Origin: JAAXVQ01 sp964604705
GTDB taxonomy: Bacteria; Oederibacteriota; JAAXVQ01
Assembly: GCA_964604705.1 (NCBI GenBank)
Contig: CAZSAP010000016.1
Span: forward strand, 1 to 64,000
Direction of reading: 5' to 3'
DNA length: 64,000 nucleotides
Below the pieces are notes generated by a model. That model saw only the letters and a list, made by a program, of their open reading frames with translations. It was not told the origin of the DNA and did not search any database. The position numbers and the translations under genes are program-made. This document shows positions 1 through 6,827 of this stretch, one piece after another. How positions within the stretch are numbered: the first letter of the stretch is position 1; the number at the start of each line of letters is the position of its first letter.

Positions 1-155
1 GTGGGAAAGTGGTGGGGGCCGGAGGCGGCGGATTTTTGTTGGTGTACTGCCCGCGGCAAAAGTCAAAATTGGTGGGTGCCATGCGGGCCTTGGGGCTCCA
101 ACCGCTTTGGTTTCGGTTTACGCCCGACGGCGCGCGGATCAGTCATGCGCAATGA
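1..155 (+). CDS. hddA: D-glycero-D-manno-heptose 7-phosphate kinase, C-terminal end (partial)
   Basis: Only the last 50 codons are in the window; the reading frame is entered at base 3 and stops at TGA 153-155. The fragment carries the C-terminal GHMP-kinase motif (GAGGGGFLLVY), the glycine-rich loop that closes over the substrate, followed by a short basic tail. GHMP kinases with this ending include HddA, which phosphorylates D-glycero-D-manno-heptose 7-phosphate at C1. The assignment to HddA rather than another GHMP kinase (for example galactokinase or mevalonate kinase) rests on the neighbours: an HddC-like nucleotidyltransferase, GmhA and GmhB follow within 5 kb, which together make the GDP-heptose pathway. 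The family is seen directly; the exact substrate is inferred from context. Confidence 0.75.
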   Translation, partial: GKVVGAGGGGFLLVYCPRQKSKLVGAMRALGLQPLWFRFTPDGARISHAQ

Positions 156-177
156 GTTAGGTATTTGATACAGGGTT

Positions 178-400
178 TGGGTTTCCTACGGCGTGTGCGG
201 AATTTTTTAAAAGGACGTCGTCCATGCTTCCCTGCCCGCGGAATTAATAGTTACGGCTGTAGCGTCCTACCCTAAGGTTAAACACTGCGACGATGTTTTA
301 GCGTAACGGGACATAGTTTGTTTTGCCCGTGGCACAGAATACGTCAGCAAAAGATGAGGACGTCCTTTTAAAAAATTCCGCACACGCCGTAGGAAACCCA
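178..400. repeat. Family A fold-back element, copy 1
   Basis: Left arm 178-219 and right arm 359-400 are a perfect 42-bp inverted repeat. The 139-bp interior is related to the interior of the second copy (5899-6039). The stretch 220-350 aligns without gaps to 5900-6030, with about 82 of 131 positions identical by hand count. Three blocks keep exact spacing: GTCCATGCTTC at 220, CGGCTGTAGCGTCC at 254 and GTCAGCAA at 343. The arms of the two copies are unrelated in sequence. The element fills the gap between the kinase stop and the next start, leaving no other visible signal there. It may be a mobile element or a structured RNA with a variable outer stem; no known family is recognised. Confidence 0.85.
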
Positions 401-453
401 GGCAGTGAATGTGACCGGCGGATGTGAACGAACCAAAGAAAGCAGGAGTATGC

Positions 454-1194
454 ATGGTGTCATCAAGCCATAGTCAGGTTGATCACGAGCGCTTCCGCAA
501 CATCACGGTGGAGTGGGACGATGCGCACCGCTACTCACCGGCCCCGCGCCATCGTCGGCGCGTGGTGATGAATTGGTTGCGCCGCGTTTCGTACCAGACG
601 TGTTTGGACGTGGGTTGTGCCCAACCGTATTTGCTGCTCGACTTGGCGCGCGCGGGCAAGACCGCGGCCGGGTGCGACATCTCCGAAAAAGTGGTGGCCG
701 CCAATCGGCGTCAGATGCCGGAACTGGAATTCAAAGTCGTGGACGTAGCCAAGGAAGACTACCCCGGAGGCAAGCAGTTTGATTTGGTCATCGCCTCTGA
801 AGTGCTGGAGCACATTGAAGACTGGTCATCGGCCGTAAAGCACATCTGCGCCATGTCCGGCAAATATGTCCTGATCACCGTACCCAGCGGACCCTTGCAC
901 GGATTGGACCAGCTCATCGGACACCACCGGCACTTTGCCGGCCCTGAAATGATAAGCGCGTTGGAGGCCAACGGTTTCCGCATCGTCCGCCAACGGCATT
1001 GGGGATTTCCGGTGCATACGCTATATAAACTCTTGATTAACCGCACGGCTCCTGAGAAAATTTACCAAGCCTTTGGTTCAGCCAAGTACGGCTTTTTCCA
1101 GAAGGCGGTTTCACAAATCCTAAATGTTTTGTTTTATATCAACGACCTGTTTCCGGCCGGGCGCTTGTTTCTTGTGCTCGCGGAGCGGGCGTAA
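454..1194 (+). CDS. SAM-dependent class I methyltransferase
   Basis: A 246-residue Rossmann-fold methyltransferase. Motif I (CLDVGCAQPY) lies near residue 50, the acidic residue that contacts SAM ribose follows (GCDIS), and the family-typical EVLEHIED segment is near residue 120. Proteins of this kind in glycan operons methylate sugars or lipid carriers, but the acceptor cannot be read here. ATG 454 is chosen because CAGGAG lies 7 bases upstream; GTG 424 is in frame but lacks a ribosome site. No signal peptide or membrane segment is seen, so it is cytoplasmic. It lies in the heptose/glycan operon, 13 bases before the following GT2 gene. One of three methyltransferases in the first 7 kb. Confidence 0.8.
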   Translation: MVSSSHSQVDHERFRNITVEWDDAHRYSPAPRHRRRVVMNWLRRVSYQTCLDVGCAQPYLLLDLARAGKTAAGCDISEKVVAANRRQMPELEFKVVDVAKEDYPGGKQFDLVIASEVLEHIEDWSSAVKHICAMSGKYVLITVPSGPLHGLDQLIGHHRHFAGPEMISALEANGFRIVRQRHWGFPVHTLYKLLINRTAPEKIYQAFGSAKYGFFQKAVSQILNVLFYINDLFPAGRLFLVLAERA

Positions 1195-1207
1195 GGAGTC
1201 GTTGTCC

Positions 1208-2392
1208 ATGCCCAAATCGCCTTCTCAGACACCGGTGGTCTCCATTGTGGTGCCGGCCCTTAACGAATCCTTGACCATCGGTGAGTTTGTGGACTGGTGC
1301 CAGGCGGGCTTGCGTGCCGCCGGGGTTCCGGGTGAAATTTTGATTGCGGACAGTTCGACCGACAACACGGCGGCGATTGCCGAGCAACACGGTGCGCGCG
1401 TAATCCCGGCACCGAAGCGCGGATTGGGGCAGGCGTACATTGATGCCTTGCCGCACATCCGCGGCAAATACATCATTATGGGCGATTGCGACCTAACCTA
1501 CGACTTCCGTGAGATCAAGGCGTTCGTGGAAAAGCTCGACGAGGGCTTTGACTTTGTCATGGGCACGCGCATGAAAGGCACCATTGAGCCGGGTGCCATG
1601 CCGCCGCTTCATCGCTACTTTGGGACACCTTTGACCACGTGGATTCTTAACCTGATGTACGGTTCGCATTTTTCCGATATTCATTGCGGCATGCGCGGCA
1701 TGACGCGTGCGGCGTTGAACAAGATCAACCTGGAATCGCGTTCCTGGGAGTACGCCTCGGAGATGGTGCTCAAGGCCGCGAAGCTGCGCCTCAAATGCGC
1801 GGAAATTCCCATCAAATTTTACAAAGACCGCGAGGGGCGCTTAAGCCATCACAAGCGCATGGGTTGGTTCTCGCCCTGGATGGCCGGATGGATCAACCTC
1901 AAAGTCATGTTCATGTACTTGCCGGATTTTTTCCTTAAGATTCCGGGACTCGTGATGACCGCCCTGGGACTGGGACTGGTCAGCGTGCTGACGTTTGAAC
2001 CCATCAAGCTGGGTCCCGTGACCTTGGAATCCCACGGCATGATTCTGGGCATGACCCTGGCCGTGGTCGGATACTCGTCACTGCAGTTGTCCATCTTGTC
2101 CAAAGTCGTGTACGACATGAATCCGGACCGAACGCTGAAGTATAAGAAAATCTTTACCTACAACAAAGGCATGTTCGCCGGATGTGCCATGGGATTTTCC
2201 GGACTGGGCATGTTGCTCGTGTTTATGGACCAATACATGCGGCTTGGTTATCGGTTAACCCAAATTTCCCATATTGCCCTGTGGGGCCTGCTCCTGGTTA
2301 TCATGGGTTTCCAAACGTTCACCTTCACCTTGGTCTTTCAGATGCTGGTGCATAAAAACGAATGCGCCCACCTGCCCGAGGAACACGCGTGA
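1208..2392 (+). CDS. Family 2 glycosyltransferase with C-terminal membrane segments
   Basis: A 394-residue protein with an N-terminal GT-A fold: VSIVVPALNES at the start, a DSSTDNT loop, and the metal-binding Asp-x-Asp in GDCDLTYD near residue 95. The C-terminal third has four hydrophobic segments, so it is membrane-anchored. This architecture resembles DPM1-type polyprenyl-phosphate sugar transferases, which load a sugar from a nucleotide donor onto undecaprenyl phosphate. ATG 1208 is preceded by AAGGAG; longer in-frame starts lack one. It overlaps the next gene by four bases, implying translational coupling. It is a close architectural match to the GT2 at 15157-16320, suggesting paralogues. 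Donor sugar unknown; a glucose, mannose or N-acetylhexosamine donor are all possible. Confidence 0.85.
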   Translation: MPKSPSQTPVVSIVVPALNESLTIGEFVDWCQAGLRAAGVPGEILIADSSTDNTAAIAEQHGARVIPAPKRGLGQAYIDALPHIRGKYIIMGDCDLTYDFREIKAFVEKLDEGFDFVMGTRMKGTIEPGAMPPLHRYFGTPLTTWILNLMYGSHFSDIHCGMRGMTRAALNKINLESRSWEYASEMVLKAAKLRLKCAEIPIKFYKDREGRLSHHKRMGWFSPWMAGWINLKVMFMYLPDFFLKIPGLVMTALGLGLVSVLTFEPIKLGPVTLESHGMILGMTLAVVGYSSLQLSILSKVVYDMNPDRTLKYKKIFTYNKGMFAGCAMGFSGLGMLLVFMDQYMRLGYRLTQISHIALWGLLLVIMGFQTFTFTLVFQMLVHKNECAHLPEEHA

Positions 2393-3036
2393 AGACGCCG
2401 GCGCTTCGCGAGACCGCCTTTGGGCAGAACGCGTCCCTGACCTGGGTTGATCGCTGGGGCACCTCCGCCTCACGGCGTCGGGTGGATCGAGAGTTGCGCC
2501 GGGTGTTTGGCGCTCCGCGTCCTCTGGTGCTCGCGGATTTGGGGTGCGGATTTCAAGCCCGCTTGATGCAGGCCTTGACTCCCTGGATTGAGCGCGCCGT
2601 GTGTGTGGACGTGGCCTTGGCCCCGGTCGTCAAACAGGCAACGCGCCTGCAGGCCATTGAAAAGCCTTTGGAAAAAGCCCTGCCAGAGCTGCCGGCGCAG
2701 ACCTTTGATGCGGTGTGCTTGATCTCGGTGCTCGAACATGTGAGCGATCCCGACGCACTGCTGAAGGGGTGTCGGCGAATTCTAAAACCGGGTGGGATCT
2801 TGTTGTTGAACGTGCCAACCTGGAGGGGAAAAACGTTTCTTGAATTTTCCGCCTTTCGTCTGGGCTTAAGTCCCAGACAAGAAATGGACGATCACAAAAT
2901 GTATTACGATCAACGCGATCTTTGGCCGCTTTTGGTACGGGCGGGATTTTTGCCCAGCGCCTTGCGGTTATCCTACTATAAGTTTGGACTCAACCTCTTC
3001 GCTGCCTGTCGCAATGTCCAACCTGCGGGACGCTGA
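2389..3036 (+). CDS. SAM-dependent methyltransferase
   Basis: A 215-residue class I methyltransferase. Motif I is LADLGCGFQARL near residue 45, followed by an acidic VCVDVA strand. The post-motif segment SVLEHVSDPDALLKG and the RILKPGGILLLNVP strand-turn are classical for the UbiE/methyltransferase-11 group. Start is GTG 2389, which overlaps the stop of the GT2 gene (GTGA) and has GAGG upstream, so translation is probably coupled. The gene ends two bases before the nucleotidyltransferase start. No membrane segment is seen. It probably acts on a sugar or glycolipid made by this operon; the substrate cannot be inferred from sequence. Confidence 0.8.
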   Translation: MKTPALRETAFGQNASLTWVDRWGTSASRRRVDRELRRVFGAPRPLVLADLGCGFQARLMQALTPWIERAVCVDVALAPVVKQATRLQAIEKPLEKALPELPAQTFDAVCLISVLEHVSDPDALLKGCRRILKPGGILLLNVPTWRGKTFLEFSAFRLGLSPRQEMDDHKMYYDQRDLWPLLVRAGFLPSALRLSYYKFGLNLFAACRNVQPAGR

Positions 3037-3038
3037 TC

Positions 3039-3752
3039 ATGCGGCCGTTTCCGACAGCGGCCATTTTGGCCGGCGGCCTGGCCACGCGCCTGCGCCCCAT
3101 CACGCAAACGATTCCCAAGTCCATGGTCCCGGTAGCCGGGCATCCGTTTGTGCATCATCAACTTACCGGTTTGCGTCAGCAGGGGATCGAGCGCGTGGTG
3201 ATGTGCTTGGGGTATTTGGGCGAGCAAGTGCAGGCCTTTGTGGGCGATGGCCGTACCTACGGGCTGCATGTGGAATATGCGTTTGACGGGGACCGTCTCT
3301 TGGGCACCGGTGGTGCCTTGCGGCAGGCCCTGCCTTTGTTGGGCGAAGTATTTTTCATCCTTTACGGTGACTCGTATCTGCCGATCTCGTTTGCCCGCGT
3401 CTGGGACGCGTTTCAGGCTCAAGCTCATCCGGGGTTGATGACCGTCTGGGGCAATGCGGACCGCGGAGATCTGAGCAACGTGGTGTTTTCCGAGGGTCGC
3501 ATCGTATGCTACGACAAGCAAAATCGCGTGCCTGAGATGCGCTACATTGACTACGGACTTTCGCTGCTGCAGGCAGCGGTACTTGCCGCGTATCCCAAGG
3601 GGGAGGCGTTTGATTTGGCCGTGGTGTTTCAGCGTTTGGTCGCTGAGAAGCGTTTGGCGGGCTACGAGGTGAACGAGCGCTTTTATGAGATCGGGTCTCT
3701 GCAGGGAATTCAGGAGACCGAGGCGTATTTGCAAAGACACACGGGAAAATAG
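3039..3752 (+). CDS. hddC: Sugar nucleotidyltransferase, probable D-glycero-D-manno-heptose 1-phosphate guanylyltransferase
   Basis: A 237-residue nucleotidyltransferase. The signature AAILAGGLATRLRPIT begins at residue 7, with the conserved Lys in IPKSMVPV about 12 residues later and a GTGGALR loop and GDSYLP metal-binding Asp downstream. Enzymes of this fold join NTP and a sugar 1-phosphate to give an NDP-sugar and pyrophosphate. HddC makes GDP-D-glycero-D-manno-heptose. The assignment uses the adjacency to GmhA and GmhB and to the HddA-like kinase upstream, and the short length without the extra hexapeptide-repeat domain seen in many GlmU/GlgC types. An alternative is a mannose-1-phosphate guanylyltransferase-like protein. 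The start lies 2 bases after the preceding stop. Confidence 0.75.
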   Translation: MRPFPTAAILAGGLATRLRPITQTIPKSMVPVAGHPFVHHQLTGLRQQGIERVVMCLGYLGEQVQAFVGDGRTYGLHVEYAFDGDRLLGTGGALRQALPLLGEVFFILYGDSYLPISFARVWDAFQAQAHPGLMTVWGNADRGDLSNVVFSEGRIVCYDKQNRVPEMRYIDYGLSLLQAAVLAAYPKGEAFDLAVVFQRLVAEKRLAGYEVNERFYEIGSLQGIQETEAYLQRHTGK

Positions 3753-3754
3753 CT

Positions 3755-3778
3755 GTAGGGGCAAGGCTTGTCTTGCCC
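3755..3778 (+). repeat. GTAG-headed REP hairpin
   Basis: GTAG (3755-3758) is followed by a 7-bp stem GGGCAAG / CTTGCCC (3759-3765 with 3772-3778) and a 6-base loop. The tetranucleotide head plus palindrome is the layout of REP sequences recognised by REP-associated tyrosine transposases. It lies between hddC and gmhA. Two other good copies and one degenerate one are present in the window with the same head but different stems. Confidence 0.7.
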
Positions 3779-3820
3779 TTATCATTGAATTTGGTGACCA
3801 GAAAGGTTAGGTATCGAAGC

Positions 3821-4420
3821 ATGTCCGACTATGTGGAGCAGTATTTAAAGGAAGCCAGTCTTATCTGTCAGACCATTCCCCGCGAGCCCATGACCAAGGC
3901 GGTGGCGCTGATCAAGACCATCCGCAGCGACGGGGGGCGTCTTTTTATCTTGGGCGTCGGGGGCGGGGCGGGCAATGCCGCACATGCGGTGAATGACTTC
4001 CGGAAAATCGTGGGCATGGAAGCGTATGCGCCCACGGACAATGTTTCGGAACTCACCGCGCGGGTCAACGACGAAGGCTGGGAGAGTGTGTTTGTGCAGT
4101 GGCTCAAAGGGAGCCGCTTGGCTTCCCGCGATGGGGTTTTGGTGTTTTCCGTCGGGGGTGGGAACGCCGAAAAAAAGATTAGTGCCAACTTGGTTTATGC
4201 CTTACAATATGCCCGTGAAATCGGAGCCAAGATCATTGGCATCGTGGGGCGCGACGGGGGATATACCGCCCAGGTGGCCGATGCCGCCGTGGTGGTTCCG
4301 ACGGTTAACGCCGAGACCGTGACCCCGCATACCGAAGCCTTTCAAGCCGTGGTTTGGCATTTGTTGGTGTCGCATCCGGAACTGAAGGCCCATGAAATGA
4401 AATGGGAGTCTGTGAAGTAG
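3821..4420 (+). CDS. gmhA: Sedoheptulose-7-phosphate isomerase (SIS domain)
   Basis: A 199-residue SIS-domain sugar isomerase converting sedoheptulose 7-phosphate to D-glycero-D-manno-heptose 7-phosphate, the first step of the heptose-nucleotide pathway. The glycine-rich phosphate-binding loop FILGVGGGAGNAAHAVNDF is near residue 46, a second loop VFSVGGGN follows in mid-protein, and the C-terminal helix TPHTEAFQAVVWHLL fits the GmhA active-site helix. Length matches GmhA (about 190-200 residues). The start at ATG 3821 is the first residue of the recognisable fold; the nearest purine-rich site (AAAGG) is rather far upstream, so the start is less certain. It abuts gmhB directly. Cytoplasmic, typically tetrameric in the family. 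Confidence 0.85.
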   Translation: MSDYVEQYLKEASLICQTIPREPMTKAVALIKTIRSDGGRLFILGVGGGAGNAAHAVNDFRKIVGMEAYAPTDNVSELTARVNDEGWESVFVQWLKGSRLASRDGVLVFSVGGGNAEKKISANLVYALQYAREIGAKIIGIVGRDGGYTAQVADAAVVVPTVNAETVTPHTEAFQAVVWHLLVSHPELKAHEMKWESVK

Positions 4421-5008
4421 ATGGCCAAAGCTGTTTTTTTCGATCGCGATGGTGTGCTTAACCGTTTGGTGTTTAACCCCGCCACGGGTTCGTTCGAATC
4501 CCCACATACGCCGGACGACTGGGCCCTTATGCCCGGAGTGCTGGACGCGCTGAAGCGTTTGCGTCAGGCGGGGTTTGAATTGTTTTTGGTGACCAATCAA
4601 CCCAGCTATGCCAAGGGCAAGACCACATTGGAGAACATAAAGGCCATCCATGCTCGGTTGCACGCTCAGCTGACCGAGGCCGGCATTATGTTTTCGGCCT
4701 ATTACTATTGCTACCATCACCCGGACGGCATTGTGCCAGACTACTCCGGCCCTTGCGAGTGCCGGAAACCCAGTCCCTATTTTTTAAAGCAGGCCCAGAA
4801 AGCGTTTGGTCTGGACATGGCGGCCTCGTGGATGATTGGCGACCAGGATACGGACATTGCGTGCGGGCAAGCCGCCGGGGTCCGAACCATTCAAATTAAA
4901 AATCCAGACTCATTGGCACGGCGCGGCATGCAGGTACCTGATTTTGCCGCCGACCACATGGCCGATGCGGTGGATATTGTTTTGCGTGAGGGTGGAAATC
5001 AGGCGTGA
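4421..5008 (+). CDS. gmhB: D,D-heptose bisphosphate phosphatase (HAD-IIIA)
   Basis: A 195-residue HAD-family phosphatase. Motif I is FFDRDGVLNRL at residue 6 with the nucleophile Asp and the acid/base Asp. The VTNQP segment supplies motif II Thr, and GDQDTDIACG gives the acidic motif IV. The zinc loop typical of GmhB is present: YYCYHHPDG followed by CECRKPSP. GmhB removes the C7 phosphate from D-glycero-D-manno-heptose 1,7-bisphosphate. The histidinol-phosphatase domain of HisB shares these motifs, but there is no histidine gene here. ATG 4421 follows the gmhA stop with no gap, so the two are likely translated together. Confidence 0.85.
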   Translation: MAKAVFFDRDGVLNRLVFNPATGSFESPHTPDDWALMPGVLDALKRLRQAGFELFLVTNQPSYAKGKTTLENIKAIHARLHAQLTEAGIMFSAYYYCYHHPDGIVPDYSGPCECRKPSPYFLKQAQKAFGLDMAASWMIGDQDTDIACGQAAGVRTIQIKNPDSLARRGMQVPDFAADHMADAVDIVLREGGNQA

Positions 5009-5068
5009 TGACGGGTGCGCCGCGAACGACCAACTCGGCGGGTCGTATTCAATCTTCAGGAGGAACGC

Positions 5069-5791
5069 ATGGCGGGAAGTAAGGTGTTGAAGATCAAGTT
5101 GTTCGCCGATGGGGCCAACCTGGAAAACATGAAGCAGCAATACGGGGCGGGGTGGGTCAAGGGGTTTACCACCAACCCTACGCTCATGCGCAAAGACGGG
5201 GTTTCGGATTACGCAGGGTTTGCCCGGCAAGTGCTAAACGAAATCACCGATCTGCCCATTTCGTTTGAGGTGTTTTCCGATGATCTGGCGGGTATGGAGC
5301 GCGAAGCGCGCATTATTGCGGCGTGGGGAAAAAACGTCAATGTGAAGATCCCTGTGACGAATACGCGCGGGGAATTTACCGGCGACCTGATCAAGCGCCT
5401 CTCGGCCGAAAAAGTGGTGCTGAACGTCACGGCGTTGCTGACCTTGGAGCAGGTTAAGCAAGTGGCCAAGGTCTTGCATCCCAAGACGCCGGCGATCGTC
5501 TCGGTGTTTGCGGGACGCATTGCCGACACGGGGCGCGATCCGGTGCCGGTCATGCGTGCGGCCGCGGCTTGGCTCAAGCGCAGCCGTCCCAAGGCGCAGC
5601 TGCTTTGGGCGAGTTCGCGTGAAGTGATTAACATTTTCCAGGCGCAGGCCTGCGGGTGCAAGATCATTACCTTGACGCCGGATATTTTGAAAAAGCTTTC
5701 GCTCCTGGGCCGGGATTTAAACGAGCTCTCCCTGGATACGGTGAAGATGTTTTATACCGACGCGCAAGCCGCGGGGTATCGGATCGGCTAG
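5069..5791 (+). CDS. Transaldolase family protein
   Basis: A 240-residue TIM-barrel of the small transaldolase/fructose-6-phosphate aldolase group. The N-terminal FADGANLENM and GFTTNPTLMRKDG segments contain the conserved Asp and Asn-Pro-Thr, and the Schiff-base lysine is in NVNVKIPVT near residue 95. The strand LNVTALLTLEQV and the SVFAGRIADTGRDP loop are family-typical. Transaldolases interconvert sedoheptulose 7-phosphate, glyceraldehyde 3-phosphate, erythrose 4-phosphate and fructose 6-phosphate. Its place next to GmhA suggests it supplies or drains sedoheptulose 7-phosphate for heptose synthesis; this is inference. ATG 5069 has an ideal AGGAGG site. Family A copy 2 follows downstream. 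Confidence 0.85.
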   Translation: MAGSKVLKIKLFADGANLENMKQQYGAGWVKGFTTNPTLMRKDGVSDYAGFARQVLNEITDLPISFEVFSDDLAGMEREARIIAAWGKNVNVKIPVTNTRGEFTGDLIKRLSAEKVVLNVTALLTLEQVKQVAKVLHPKTPAIVSVFAGRIADTGRDPVPVMRAAAAWLKRSRPKAQLLWASSREVINIFQAQACGCKIITLTPDILKKLSLLGRDLNELSLDTVKMFYTDAQAAGYRIG

Positions 5792-5852
5792 CGCAACGGG
5801 ATCTTGAGGGCAGCAGTGGGTCGAGCATTTTAGTCTTTCCATGTAAGCGACG

Positions 5853-6083
5853 GGTACCGTTTTTTCGGGAGCGGGAAGTCTTTTTCTAAAAAATGAGTTG
5901 TCCATGCTTCGTCCCCCGTGTTGCGGTTCACTTCGGCTGTAGCGTCCCGACCGGCGTTTACACACCTGGGCGAGTGTTTAACCTATCGGGTGCCAGTGAC
6001 GTTTGTCCCGGGCAAAGAAGCCGTTAGCAAGACCTAGAGACTCATTTTTTAGAAAAAGATTTCCCGCTCCCGAAAAACGTACC
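5853..6083. repeat. Family A fold-back element, copy 2
   Basis: Left arm 5853-5898 pairs with right arm 6040-6083 over about 44 bp, with two single-base bulges and one G:T pair. The 141-bp interior shares its conserved blocks and their exact spacing with copy 1: GTCCATGCTTC at 5900, CGGCTGTAGCGTCC at 5934 and GTTAGCAA at 6023. The arms have no similarity to those of copy 1. The element occupies most of the 348-base gap between the transaldolase stop and the next methyltransferase. I see nothing else in that gap except the ribosome-binding site at 6125-6131. Confidence 0.85.
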
Positions 6084-6139
6084 TCAGAATGATGCAGGTA
6101 GTGTTGTTTTCAGAGAACATTGGTGAAAGGATTTTATTT

Positions 6140-6790
6140 ATGGCCACAGACCCGAACCCCCGCCTCGGTCGCGGCGCGGACAACCAATATTACCTTCAGT
6201 ACAATGCCGAGAGCCTGACGTTTCCGCGCAATGTGTTTCATCAACCCAAGTTGCGGGCCGTGAAGACCTTGGCCGCAGCCCTGCCCGATGGCGCGCGGGT
6301 CCTGGATGCCGGCTGCAGCACCGGATACGTGAGCCAAGGACTGCACCCGCGCCTGCGGTTGACCGGTGTGGACATTGAAAAAGAGGCCGTGGAGTTTTGC
6401 CGGGCCCACCGTCAGGGAGAGTTCCAAGAAGCCGACCTATCGGCCCTGCCCTTTGAGACCAATACGTTTGATCTCATTTTGTTTACCAACACCATTGAGC
6501 ACCTGGAAGATCCGCATCCGATTTTAAAAGAACTGGCCCGCGTCCTCAAGCCCGGCGGGAAGATCGTGGTGACCACGGAAAATTGCGCGAATGTGTTCTG
6601 GCTCATTCTCGAACAAACCTGGTACCGCGTCTTCGGCGGTCCGTGCAAACCGTACATGCACGAGGTACATCCGCAGCGTTATACCCCAAAGTTGTTGCGT
6701 GCGCATATGTCGGAGCATCTGCCCGTGGTCTCGCTGGTCAAGGCCATGTTGGGCATGGAGCTGGTATTGATTGCGGAGAAACGCGCGTAA
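6140..6790 (+). CDS. SAM-dependent methyltransferase
   Basis: A 216-residue class I methyltransferase with motif I VLDAGCSTGYV near residue 55, an acidic strand end GVDIEKE, the segment NTIEHLEDPHPILKE and the VLKPGGKIVVTTEN strand. A late segment, HEVHPQRYTPKLLR, resembles the active-site region of glycan and lipid methyltransferases that act on quinone- or sugar-like acceptors. ATG 6140 has GAAAGGA 8 bases upstream; in-frame ATG 6089 lies only six bases beyond the right arm of family A copy 2 and is rejected. It is 37 bases ahead of the GT39-like gene and is probably co-transcribed with it. Acceptor unknown. Confidence 0.8.
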   Translation: MATDPNPRLGRGADNQYYLQYNAESLTFPRNVFHQPKLRAVKTLAAALPDGARVLDAGCSTGYVSQGLHPRLRLTGVDIEKEAVEFCRAHRQGEFQEADLSALPFETNTFDLILFTNTIEHLEDPHPILKELARVLKPGGKIVVTTENCANVFWLILEQTWYRVFGGPCKPYMHEVHPQRYTPKLLRAHMSEHLPVVSLVKAMLGMELVLIAEKRA

Positions 6791-6827
6791 CAGTTCGTTC
6801 TATCCAAGCCTACGCAAGGAGATCATC

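Noticed and set aside
178..400. Retron-type msr/msd RNA for the family A element
   Set aside because: Inverted flanks and a compact core are reminiscent, but no reverse transcriptase gene is near either copy.
2976..3785. 269-codon minus-strand frame opposite hddC
   Set aside because: The plus strand encodes a full nucleotidyltransferase with intact motifs; the reverse product has no recognisable fold and no start signal.
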